Position numbers and translations under genes: made by a program. The notes under the pieces are model-generated. The model was not told the DNA's origin, did no database searches, and saw nothing but the letters and a program-made list of their open reading frames with translations. From JABDMH01 sp965223215 (lineage in GTDB: Bacteria > Bacteroidota > Bacteroidia > Chitinophagales > Saprospiraceae): DNA of 64,000 bases. Positions 11,101 through 20,500 of the stretch are shown here, piece after piece (position 1 is the first letter of the stretch; every line of letters starts with the position of its first letter). Location: positions 5,208,001 through 5,272,000 of the forward strand of contig CBDCVZ010000010.1 of assembly GCA_965223215.1 (NCBI GenBank). The letters are read 5' to 3'.

Positions 11101-14100
11101 CATCCGCCTGATTCGCATTCGCCTGGCTGGGGCAGTTATCAACATCGCCACAAACACCATCACCATCTAGGTCGTTATCTGGATCGTTGGGACACACATC
11201 GCAAGCATCACCGATGCCATCATTGTCGGCATCAGCTTGATTAGCATTTGTCTGACTGGGGCAGTTATCAACATCACCACACACCCCATCACCGTCTAAG
11301 TCATTATCTGGATCGTTGGGGCAGGCATCACACACATCGCCCACACCATCATTATCGGCATCGGCCTGATTAGTATTCGCTTGACTGGGGCAGTTATCGA
11401 CGTCACCACAGACACCATCAGCATCTACATCGTTATTTGGATCATTGGGGCATGCGTCACAGACATCACCAATGCCGTCATTGTCGGCATCCACCTGGTT
11501 GGCATTTGTTTGACTGGGGCAGTTATCTACATCTCCACAGATACCATCACCATCTAGGTCATTATCCGGATCGTTGGGACACACATCGCAAGCATCACCA
11601 ATGCCGTCATTGTCGGCATCAGCCTGATTCGCATTTGCCTGACTGGGGCAGTTATCGACATCACCACAAACGCCATCACCATCTAGGTCATTATCTGGGT
11701 CATTGGGACAGGCATCACACACATCACCGATGCCATCATTGTCGGCATCCACCTGATTGGCATTCGCTGCGTTTGGACAGTTATCGATATCACCACAGAT
11801 GCCATCATTATCTACGTCGTTATTTGGATCATTAGGGCAGGCATCACAGACATCACCGATGCCGTCATTGTCGGCATCCATCTGATTAGCATTCGCAAGA
11901 GAGGGGCAATTATCGACATCACCACAGACACCGTCGCCATCTAGATCATTATCAGGATCATTGGGACAGGCATCACAGACATCGCCAATCCCATCATTGT
12001 CGGTATCCGCCTGGTTAGCATTTGCTTGGCTGGGGCAGTTATCGACGTCGCCACAAACACCATCACCATCGATATCATTGTCTGGGTCAGTGGGACATGC
12101 GTCACAGACATCACCGATGCCATCATTATCAGCATCAGCCTGATTAGTATTCGCTTGGCTGGGACAGTTATCGACGTCGCCACAAATACCATCTCCATCG
12201 ACATCGTTGTTTGCGTCATTGGGACACACATCACAAATGTCACCGATGCCATCATTATCGGCATCAGCTTGATTAGTATTCGCTTGGCTGGGGCAGTTAT
12301 CGACGTCGCCACAAACACCATCACCATCTACGTCGTTATTGGGATCATTGGGGCAGGCATCGCAGACGTCGCCGATGCCGTCGTTATCCGCATCGGTTTG
12401 ATTGGTATTCGCCTGAGTGGGACAATTATCGATATCACCGCATATACCGTCACCATCCACGTCGTTATTGGGATCGTTGGGGCAGGTATCACAGACATCG
12501 CCGATGCCGTCGCCGTCGGCATCAGCCTGATTTGAATTTCCCGTAGTAGGGCAATTATCACAAACATCACCTATGCCATCCCCATCAGTATCCTCCTGCA
12601 TTGGGTTTGAAGCAGCGAGACAATTGTCGACTTCATCACAGATTCCATCGTTGTCATTGTCCGAGCAGCTTCCACTACTATATGTTACAGATAATTTGGC
12701 ACTTCGCACCGGATCTTTATCGTGAGCAATGGCAACCCGTGTGCCGATTCCTTCAATGATGAAAGCGATAGAACTTGACGCCGAATATGAAGATTGATCT
12801 ACAATTTCTTGCAAAATGGATTTGAGATCTGGAGTCAGTTGGAAGGCATTTGCGGAGTTTTGGCTCCAAACTGGGGGTAGCCAAGATACAGATGCGGCGG
12901 TCTGCGTTCGGTCGCTAATATCGTAGTCGGTATCGACGAAAGTGCCCGGGTTAGGATTCTTTTCACCATAGATGGTTAGGTTGCAGGGATCCACGTTTGT
13001 TGATTCATCTGCTGTAAATTGTATGAACGCATCTTCGATTTCTGCATTTTTAGGAATATTGAGATCCACAAAACGTAGGCCGATGATTTGAGAAACGCCA
13101 GCATCCTCACCAATTTCAAGGTCGCTACTAGTTAACTTTACATTCCCATCGATCACTTCCTCCTCAGCATCATCTGAATTTGAGCCAATGAACTTACAGG
13201 TGGGGAAGACCTCGATGTGGAGGGTTCTATGCAAGGATTGAACAACGTTGAGATCGTTGTCTGTTGCTTTGGCGGTAATCTGGTAGGTTCCTTTGGTAGG
13301 AGTCCAATTCAATGAGTAAGGTGCGGTAAGATCAGTTCCCAGTGATATTCCATCAGCGAAGAACTCGACCTGAGTGATCTGACCATCCGGATCGGAAGCA
13401 TCGGCAGTTAGGTTGATCGATTGAGCAATTGGAAATATGGTGCCATCATCAGGGCCGGTTAAGGTGACATTGGGCCAAGCACCGACTCCTTTTGAGATGG
13501 TAAAATGATCGTGGACAGTAGTCTGATCGGTGATGAATTTGACATCCATCTGACTTGCATCCACATTGATGTGTAGTGATCCGAGCGTCGGAGAGCCGAT
13601 GTACGATACCAGAAAAGGATGAATCGTACCAATTGGTGATACCTTACCAGCAGATCCGGAGATCAGATGAACCGTACCAGAGTTTGCGATGGCACCAGAT
13701 TGTTTGAGATAGGGACCATCTCCGTTCACATTTCCATCCCCTCCATCGACCGTCATAGTTAGAGGGTCAAAAGTACCTTCATCCCCATAGTGGCCATCCA
13801 TGAGAAAGGATCTCTGATATACGTGTCGATGACCGTAGAGCACAAGGTCGACACCAGCAGATTCAAGCATGGGGACCATATTTGTACGCACCTTGGAACT
13901 GCTGTAATAGGCAGGTCTGTGTATCATGGCAATGGTCCACTGCTGCGTATTGCTATTCAAATCATTCTGAAGCCAATTCAACATTGGACTACCTGGTGTT
14001 TGGTCCACATCTTCTGAATTGATTGAAATAAAATGAATGTTTGCGTGATTAAAGGAGTAGTAAGCTTCAGTACCAGAAGCTACTCCACCGGCTTCACCAT

Positions 14101-14806
14101 TTCTGGGGCAATTGAAAATATCGTAGTAAGGACCAGTTTCTGTCTCACTGTCAGCAAAGTGTAGATCGTGATTACCGACGACAGGCCAGAGCACAGAATT
14201 AATCAAGCTGGTCTCATACATGTTTTCAAACCATCCGATTTGATATTCACTGTCGAGTCCATCGTCATAAGCATTGTCTCCCAAAGTCAAGATCAAATCC
14301 ACATGAGGGCTGCCATTGTAGGCGTAAAATGCATCACGGACACCCCGCTGATACATGTCGTGGGTTCCAGCATCACCAAGCACCCAAATTGAAACGGGAG
14401 GAGCAGATCCAGTGACGGGGGTGGTATTGAAATAGTGATCGGCATCTTCACCGGCCAACTCACCAGCCATATCACCGATTAAATCGTAAGAGAGGGTGCC
14501 AGTGTTATTACCAACGGCATAGAAATAAGTCGTTCCTGGGTTCAGGCCCATGATATTAATCTCATGATCAGTTCTATTACCACTAACTGATTCGCTGGAC
14601 GTTAGGTTGGTGGGGCTGTCACCATACCAAAGCTTGCTGTCCGTCGCAATATTTGTTCGCCAACGAACAATCATACTGTTTGGAGTCCCCAATTGTAAAT
14701 AAGGACCTCTGACAATATCTTGGGCAATACTGTCGGTAATGCCAAAGATTACAAGCAAGACGGGGATAACTACGATTCTGATCATTCCTGGTCTGGGGTG
14801 TTGCAT
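8126..14806 (-). CDS. Giant secreted PAP-like metallophosphoesterase with about 33 TSP3 units and C-terminal 3-coathanger-like domain
   Basis: This is a 2226-residue secreted protein. The signal peptide ends near residue 29 (an ATG at residue 8 would give a shorter one). The PAP-type Fn3-like domain spans residues 30-125. The phosphoesterase domain shows GDAG (144-147), GDNAY (176-180), GNHD (211-214), His296 and GHRH (325-328), so all metal-ligand motifs are present. An Ig-like module (about 440-530) and a jelly-roll-like module (about 540-712) follow. About 33 TSP3 units of 43 residues occupy residues 713-2125. The C-terminus has the 3-coathanger-stack pattern (FKAGTAINLDPGFEV) and a short charged tail. 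No T9SS sorting tail is visible. The family is phosphatase-like; substrate and surface role are unknown. It lies 91 bp downstream of a close paralog. Confidence 0.92.
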   Translation of the reverse strand: MQHPRPGMIRIVVIPVLLVIFGITDSIAQDIVRGPYLQLGTPNSMIVRWRTNIATDSKLWYGDSPTNLTSSESVSGNRTDHEINIMGLNPGTTYFYAVGNNTGTLSYDLIGDMAGELAGEDADHYFNTTPVTGSAPPVSIWVLGDAGTHDMYQRGVRDAFYAYNGSPHVDLILTLGDNAYDDGLDSEYQIGWFENMYETSLINSVLWPVVGNHDLHFADSETETGPYYDIFNCPRNGEAGGVASGTEAYYSFNHANIHFISINSEDVDQTPGSPMLNWLQNDLNSNTQQWTIAMIHRPAYYSSSKVRTNMVPMLESAGVDLVLYGHRHVYQRSFLMDGHYGDEGTFDPLTMTVDGGDGNVNGDGPYLKQSGAIANSGTVHLISGSAGKVSPIGTIHPFLVSYIGSPTLGSLHINVDASQMDVKFITDQTTVHDHFTISKGVGAWPNVTLTGPDDGTIFPIAQSINLTADASDPDGQITQVEFFADGISLGTDLTAPYSLNWTPTKGTYQITAKATDNDLNVVQSLHRTLHIEVFPTCKFIGSNSDDAEEEVIDGNVKLTSSDLEIGEDAGVSQIIGLRFVDLNIPKNAEIEDAFIQFTADESTNVDPCNLTIYGEKNPNPGTFVDTDYDISDRTQTAASVSWLPPVWSQNSANAFQLTPDLKSILQEIVDQSSYSASSSIAFIIEGIGTRVAIAHDKDPVRSAKLSVTYSSGSCSDNDNDGICDEVDNCLAASNPMQEDTDGDGIGDVCDNCPTTGNSNQADADGDGIGDVCDTCPNDPNNDVDGDGICGDIDNCPTQANTNQTDADNDGIGDVCDACPNDPNNDVDGDGVCGDVDNCPSQANTNQADADNDGIGDICDVCPNDANNDVDGDGICGDVDNCPSQANTNQADADNDGIGDVCDACPTDPDNDIDGDGVCGDVDNCPSQANANQADTDNDGIGDVCDACPNDPDNDLDGDGVCGDVDNCPSLANANQMDADNDGIGDVCDACPNDPNNDVDNDGICGDIDNCPNAANANQVDADNDGIGDVCDACPNDPDNDLDGDGVCGDVDNCPSQANANQADADNDGIGDACDVCPNDPDNDLDGDGICGDVDNCPSQTNANQVDADNDGIGDVCDACPNDPNNDVDADGVCGDVDNCPSQANTNQADADNDGVGDVCDACPNDPDNDLDGDGVCGDVDNCPSQTNANQADADNDGIGDACDVCPNDPDNDLDGDGVCGDVDNCPSQANANQADADNDGIGDACDACPNDPDNDQDGDGICGDIDNCPAIANANQADSDNDGVGDVCDACPNDPTNDVDGDGICGLVDNCPSISNTNQADADNDGVGDVCDACPNDPDNDLDGDGVCGDVDNCPAIANTNQADADSDDIGDVCDACANDPDNDLDSDGVCGDVDNCPSVSNANQADADSDGIGDVCDACPNDPDNDVDGDGICGDMDNCPNQANANQADADNDGIGDVCDTCPNDPDNDLDGDGVCGDVDNCPSVSNANQADADNDGIGDVCDTCPNDPDNDLDGDGICGDVDNCPSQANANQADADNDGIGDVCDACPNDPDNDQDGDGICADVDNCPSQANANQADADNDGIGDVCDACPNDPDNDQDGDGICADVDNCPSQANANQADADNDGIGDVCDACPNDPDNDQDGDGICADVDNCPSQANANQADADNDGIGDVCDVCPNDPDNDLDGDGVCGDVDNCPSQANPNQVDADNDGIGDVCDACPNDPDNDLDGDGVCGDVDNCPSQANPNQADADNDGVGDVCDACPNDPDNDQDGDGICGDVDNCPAIANTNQTDTDNDGIGDVCDACPNDPDNDLDGDGVCGDVDNCPSQANPNQADTDNDGIGDVCDACPNNPDIDEDGICDDVDNCPNVANPSQIDSDADGIGDVCDACPNDPDNDVDGDGVCGNVDNCPSQANANQADADNDGIGDVCDICPNDPDNDLDGDGICGDVDNCPSQANANQADADNDGIGDVCDACPNDPNNDVDGDGVCGDIDNCPNQSNANQLDADNDGIGDVCDACANDPENDVDDDGVCGEVDNCPNQPNTNQTDADNDGIGDPCDACPNDSNNDIDGDGVCGNIDNCPEIANANQADADGDGVGDLCDICPGGDDTIDTDGDGTPDFCDDCPTVSSNLLFINSDPIQSGTYHTTTEIFSTGHIAIDSVVLFKAGTAINLDPGFEVSKSAIFEAHIEGCPTPTAMERDKVEHIKQLGDKADTIKESFKSKQ
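8430..12660 (-). repeat. 129-bp tandem repeat array encoding TSP3 units
   Basis: About 33 units of 129 bp. Three consecutive units between about 9850 and 10235 are nearly identical at the DNA level (each carries CADVDN in place of CGDVDN), which points to recent local amplification. Other units differ mostly by synonymous changes. Confidence 0.9.
13270..14715 (-). repeat. Dispersed direct repeat, about 1.45 kb, partner at 15830-17275
   Basis: The segment encoding the PAP-like and Ig-like domains is nearly identical to 15830-17275 (offset 2560 bp). Stretches of 60 bases typically differ at zero to two positions. The similarity falls sharply outside the block, at the signal peptide and in the jelly-roll-like module. 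This suggests a recent duplication or gene conversion between the two neighbouring genes. Confidence 0.85.
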
Positions 14807-14897
14807 TGTTGTGGTCTCCCCACTTTAAGAGAGGTCACCTTAAATTAGGCTCAAGTTTTTAGTTCCGACGACCTTGATTTCTACTAATTTGTTCAAA

Positions 14898-17348
14898 TTA
14901 TTCTGTGGGACAACCGTCAATCGTAATTTGGAAAATACCACCAGCTGCGGTTTCGAAGGTGGGGTTCAAACAAATTGCTTCACCAGCCTTAAAAACAACC
15001 ATCGAGTCCGTTGCCACTAGCCCAGCACTGTTGATTGTTGAAGTGGTCAGAAAGGTTCCAGATGGAATTGGTACCTCATTAAGTACCAATGGATCTGCAG
15101 AAACCATTGGACAAGGATCACAAACATCGCCAATCCCATCGCCATCTGCGTCTTCCTGCATTGGGTTTGAAATGGCAGGACAATTATCGACTTCATCACA
15201 GATGCCATCCCCATCAGTTTCAGTACAATTTCCGACGCTATAAACCACATGAAGCTCGGCACTTCTCAAAGAATCTTTATCATGTGCTATGGCCACCCGA
15301 GTTCCCATTCCTTCTATAGTGACTGCTATCGCGCTAGCTGCTGAATAAGAGGCTTGATTGACGATTTCTTGCAAAATGGATTTGAGATCAGGAGTTTCTT
15401 GAGGTGATCCAGCTGAATTCTCCGTCCATAGATCAGGTTGCCATGAAACGGATGCCGTTGTTTTCATCCGATTACTAATGTCATTGGTACTATTGACAAA
15501 GGTCGTAGGATCGGGGTGTTTGACTCCAAAAACTGTTAAGTCAACGGGATCAACATTTGTTGATTCATCTGCTGTAAACTGAATATGGGCGTTCTCAATC
15601 TCAGCATTTTGAGGAATGGATAGGTCTGTAAAACGGAGGCCGATGATTTGAGACAAGGTATCATCTTCACCAATTTCAAGATCGCTACTATAAAGTTTTA
15701 CCTTTCCATCAAGTACCCTTTCTTCGGCATCATCAGAATTTGAGGTAATGGTGTCAATACGTTGGAAGATCTCGATATGAACGGTTCTAGGCAAAGATTG
15801 AATAATGTTGAGGTCATTGTCTGTTGCTTTGGCGGTAATCTGGTAAGTTCCTTTGGTAGGAGTCCAATTCAATGAGTAAGGTGCGGTAAGATCAGTTCCC
15901 AGTGATATTCCATTAGCGAAAAACTCGACCTGAGTGATTTGACCATCCGGATCGGAAGCATCGGCAGTAAGAGTAATAGATTGGGCAATTGGAAAGATAG
16001 TGCCATCATCAGGACCCGTTAAGGTGACATTGGGCCAAGCACCGACTCCTTTTGTTATGGTAAAATGATCGTGGACAGTTGTCTGATCGGTGATGAATTT
16101 GACATCCATCTGACTTGCATCCACATTGATGTGCAGTGATCCGAGCGTTGGAGAGCCGATATACGATACTAGAAAAGGATGAATCGTTCCAATTTGAGAT
16201 ACCTTACCAGCAGATCCGGAGATCAGATGAATCGTACCTGAGTTTGCCATAACACTTGGTTGTTTGACATAAGGACCATCTCCGTTCACATTTCCATCCC
16301 CTCCATCGATCGTCATAGTTAGAGAGTCAAAAGTACCTTCATCCCCATAGTGGCCATCCATGAGATAGGATCTCTGATATACGTGTCGATGACCGTAGAG
16401 CACAAGGTCGACACCAGCAGATTCAAGCATGGGGACCATATTTTCACGCACCTTGGAACTGCTGTAATAGGCAGGTCTGTGTATCATGGCAATGGTCCAC
16501 TGCTGCGTATTGCTATTCAAATCATTCTGAAGCCAATTCAACATTGGACTACCTGGTGTTTGGTCCACATCTTCTGAATTGATTGAAATAAAATGAATGT
16601 TTGCGTGATTAAAGGAGTAGTAAGCTTCAGTACCGGAAGCTACTCCACCGGCTTCACCATTTCTGGGGCAATTGAAAATATCGTAGTAAGGACCAGTTTC
16701 TGTCTCACTGTCAGCAAAGTGTAGATCGTGATTACCGACGACAGGCCAGAGCACAGAATTGATCAAGCTGGTCTCATACATGTTTTCAAACCATCCGATT
16801 TGATATTCACTATCGAGTCCATCCTCATATGCATTGTCTCCCAAAGCCAAGATCAAATCCACATGAGGGCTGCCATTGTAGGTGTAAAATGCATCACGGA
16901 CACCCCGTTGATACATGTCGTGGGTTCCAGCATCACCAAGCACCCAAATTGAAACGGGAGGAGCAGATCCAGTGACGGGGGTGGTATTGAAATAGTGATC
17001 GGCATCTTCACCGGCCAACTCACCGGCCATATCACCGATTAAATCGTAAGAGAGGGTGCCAGTGCTATTACCAACGGCATAGAAATAAGTCGTTCCTGGG
17101 TCCAGACCCATGATATTAATCTCATGATCAGTTCTATTACCACTAACTGATTCGCTGGACGTTAGGTTGGTGGGGCTGTCACCATACCAAAGCTTGCTGT
17201 CCGTCGCAATATCTGTTCGCCAACGAACAATCATACTGTTTGGAGTCCCCAATTGTAAATAAGGACCTCTCACAATCTCTTGCGCAAGACTGTTGGTGAT
17301 CGAGAAAAAACCAGCCACAAGTAAGGGCAGGGGTGATGATGGGTTCAT
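14898..17348 (-). CDS. Secreted PAP-like metallophosphoesterase, short form with minimal TSP3 segment
   Basis: An 816-residue paralog of the neighbouring giant. Order: signal peptide (1-23, ending SLAQ), PAP-like Fn3 domain, phosphoesterase with GDAG (138-141), GDNAY, GNHD (205-208) and GHRH (319-322), Ig-like module, jelly-roll-like module, a single pair of TSP3 loops, and a 3-coathanger-like domain (FKAGEAICLNPTFE) ending at GCPTE. It has everything the 2226-aa protein has except the long repeat array, so it may show the ancestral form before array expansion or a contracted one. All metal motifs are intact. It lies 177 bp downstream of the 1338-aa paralog, and the set may be transcribed together. 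Confidence 0.92.
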   Translation of the reverse strand: MNPSSPLPLLVAGFFSITNSLAQEIVRGPYLQLGTPNSMIVRWRTDIATDSKLWYGDSPTNLTSSESVSGNRTDHEINIMGLDPGTTYFYAVGNSTGTLSYDLIGDMAGELAGEDADHYFNTTPVTGSAPPVSIWVLGDAGTHDMYQRGVRDAFYTYNGSPHVDLILALGDNAYEDGLDSEYQIGWFENMYETSLINSVLWPVVGNHDLHFADSETETGPYYDIFNCPRNGEAGGVASGTEAYYSFNHANIHFISINSEDVDQTPGSPMLNWLQNDLNSNTQQWTIAMIHRPAYYSSSKVRENMVPMLESAGVDLVLYGHRHVYQRSYLMDGHYGDEGTFDSLTMTIDGGDGNVNGDGPYVKQPSVMANSGTIHLISGSAGKVSQIGTIHPFLVSYIGSPTLGSLHINVDASQMDVKFITDQTTVHDHFTITKGVGAWPNVTLTGPDDGTIFPIAQSITLTADASDPDGQITQVEFFANGISLGTDLTAPYSLNWTPTKGTYQITAKATDNDLNIIQSLPRTVHIEIFQRIDTITSNSDDAEERVLDGKVKLYSSDLEIGEDDTLSQIIGLRFTDLSIPQNAEIENAHIQFTADESTNVDPVDLTVFGVKHPDPTTFVNSTNDISNRMKTTASVSWQPDLWTENSAGSPQETPDLKSILQEIVNQASYSAASAIAVTIEGMGTRVAIAHDKDSLRSAELHVVYSVGNCTETDGDGICDEVDNCPAISNPMQEDADGDGIGDVCDPCPMVSADPLVLNEVPIPSGTFLTTSTINSAGLVATDSMVVFKAGEAICLNPTFETAAGGIFQITIDGCPTE

Positions 17349-17525
17349 TTCTGGATTTAAGATGGCTTACTCTAACCACAGGCTATCGACTGGTGCTAGT
17401 GTCGTGTGCTCAAGCTTCTTTTGCTCAAACTGGAAGTTACTCAATTATTTGTCAATTGGGCAGTGTAACACTCCTTTTGCTATTGATGCCTACTACCCAT
17501 CAAGGTAAGGACACCTTTAAAATTA

Positions 17526-20500
17526 CTACAATCCTTCACAGGCATCACCTACCCCGTTGTTATCAGCATCCTCCTGACCAGGATTTGGTACGGTAGGGCA
17601 ATTATCGCAAGCATCACCAACACCATCGCCATCGCCGTCTTCTTGATTTGGATTGGCATCACTGGGGCAGTTATCGCAAGCATCACCAACGCCATCGCCA
17701 TCGCCGTCTGTTTGATTTGGATTGGCATCACTGGGGCAGTTATCGCAAGCATCACCAACGCCATCGCCATCGCCGTCTGTTTGATTTGGATTGGCGTCAC
17801 TGGGGCAGTTATCGCAAGCATCACCAACGCCATCGCCATCGCCATCTTCTTGATTTGGATTGGCGTCACTGGGGCAGTTATCGCAAGCATCACCAACGCC
17901 ATCGCCATCGCCGTCTGTTTGATTTGGATTGGCGTCACTGGGGCAGTTATCGCAAGCATCACCAACGCCATCGCCATCGCCATCTTCTTGATTTGGATTG
18001 GCGTCACTGGGGCAGTTATCGCAAGCATCACCAACGCCATCGCCATCGCCGTCTGTTTGATTTGGATTGGCGTCACTGGGGCAGTTATCGCAAGCATCAC
18101 CAACGCCATCGCCATCGCCGTCTGTTTGATTTGGATTGGCATCACTGGGGCAGTTATCGCAAGCATCACCAACGCCATCGCCATCGCCATCTGTTTGATT
18201 TGGATTGGCGTCACTGGGGCAGTTATCACAAGCATCACCAACGCCATCGCCATCGCCATCTTCTTGATTTGGATTGGCATCACCGGGGCAGTTATCGCAA
18301 GCATCACCAACGCCATCGCCATCGCCATCTGTTTGATTTGGATTGGCATCACTGGGGCAGTTATCGCAAGCATCACCAACGCCATCGCCATCGCCATCTG
18401 TTTGATTTGGATTGGCATCACTGGGGCAGTTATCGCAAGCATCACCAACGCCATCGCCATCGCCGTCTTCTTGATTTGGATTGGCGTCACTGGGGCAATT
18501 ATCGCAAGCATCACCAACGCCATCGCCATCGCCGTCTTCTTGATTTGGATTGGCGTCACTGGGGCAGTTATCGCAAGCATCACCAACGCCATCGCCATCG
18601 CCATCTGTTTGATTTGGATTGGCATCACTGGGGCAGTTATCGCAAGCATCACCAACGCCATCGCCATCGCCATCTGTTTGATTTGGATTGGCATCACTGG
18701 GGCAGTTATCGCAAGCATCACCAACGCCATCGCCATCGCCGTCTGTTTGATTTGGATTGGCATCACTGGGGCAGTTATCGCAAGCATCACCAACGCCATC
18801 GCCATCGCCATCTGTTTGATTTGGATTGGCGTCACTGGGGCAGTTATCGCAAGCATCACCAACGCCATCGCCATCGCCATCTGTTTGATTTGGATTGGCA
18901 TCACTGGGGCAGTTATCACAAGCATCACCAACGCCATCGCCATCGCCATCTGTTTGATTTAGATTGGCATCACCGGGGCAATTATCGCAAGCATCACCAA
19001 CGCCATCGCTATCGCCATCTGCTTGATTTGGATTGGGATCATTGGGGCAGTTATCGCTTTCGTCGCAGACACCATCGCTGTCCGCATCATTGGGACAGGT
19101 TTCTGTGGGGCAACCATCAATATTTGCAATCAATTGTCCTTGATTTTCTACTTCAAAATTAGGGTTCAAAGTAATGGATTCTCCGGCCTTAAAAACTACA
19201 TTGGAATCCTTGGCCACTAAACCTGCTGAATTGATGGTCGAGGTTGTCAAATAATCGCCAGAGGCAATTGGTACATCATCGATGACCAGGGGAGCCGATG
19301 AAACTTGTGGACAAGCATCACAAACGTCACCAATACCATCACCATCCATATCTTCTTGATTTGGATTGGAAATGAGTGGGCAATTGTCATCCACATCACA
19401 AATTTCATCATCATCTGTATCTTGACAATTGATTTCGTACTCTACATAAAGTATAGGACTTTTTGTCGGGTCTTTATCCCAAGAGATAGCTGTTCGTCTA
19501 CCAGATCCTTTTATGATGATGGAGATAGCGCTGTTGACGGAATAACCAGGTTGACTAATGACTTCTTGTAAGATTGAACTTAAATCTGGGGTTCGTTGAT
19601 CAGGACCAGCTACGGCGGATGCAAGCCATAAGGGTGGAGACCATTCCACGCTATCGGCCGTCCGTGGTCGACTGCTGATATCAAAATCTGCTGAAGTGAA
19701 AGTACTGGGATTTATATTTTTTTCTCCAAACACATTAAGGACACAGGGATCAAGATTATTATTAGTCATTTCCACAGTGAATTGGACATATGCATTGATG
19801 ATGGTTGAATTTTTGGGAATACTTGGGTTTGCAAAACGGAGACCGACTAGTTGGAGCTCGGCATCTGTTGCCAATTCTAAATCTGAGCTAACCAAATTCA
19901 AATCACCATTACTCACTTTTTCCTCCGCATCATCAGAAGAAGCATTGATGCTGGCATAGGAACAAAATGCTCCAACTCCGATACTGACCACACTCGATAG
20001 TGACTTATTCCCATCATTATCAAATGCTTCAGCTTGTAGCTCAAACTTACCTTTAGAGGTTACATCTAAATCAAAGGTGTAGGGAGCGCTATCATCCATT
20101 CCGATGGAATCTCCATTTGCGTAAAAAACGACTTTGGTAATGGTACCATCACTATCGGAGGCATCAGCCTGGATAGAAATTTCCTGGAGAGTATCATACA
20201 CCATACCGTCGGTAGGGCTTGTGATACTTACTTCTGGCCATTGGCCAATACCCTTTGACATGGCAAAGTAATCGACCACGTTTCCACTTTGATCAATAAA
20301 TTCAACGTCCAGCTCATTGCCTAAAACCTGAATGCGTAATGAACCCATATCTGGAGCACCAACTTGTGTACTCCAAAAGGGGAAAGTATCAACGTTCATG
20401 GTAAAGGACCCCGAAGATCCAGCGGTGACATACACCGTTCCGGTATCTGCAACGATACCTGGAGGTTTCATATAGGCACCTTCTTCATCTCTCTTACCAT

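Noticed and set aside
13790..16577. Two similar 75-codon plus-strand frames (13790 and 16350)
   Set aside because: They are antisense to the duplicated catalytic region of the two phosphoesterase genes and repeat only because that block is duplicated.
17643..19162. Long plus-strand open frames (over 400 codons) across the repeat array
   Set aside because: They are antisense shadows: a 69-bp unit without stops in any frame keeps all frames open. The products are low-complexity Ile/Ala or His/Arg repeats with no signal or domain; the minus frame gives a signal peptide, known domains and TSP3 loops.
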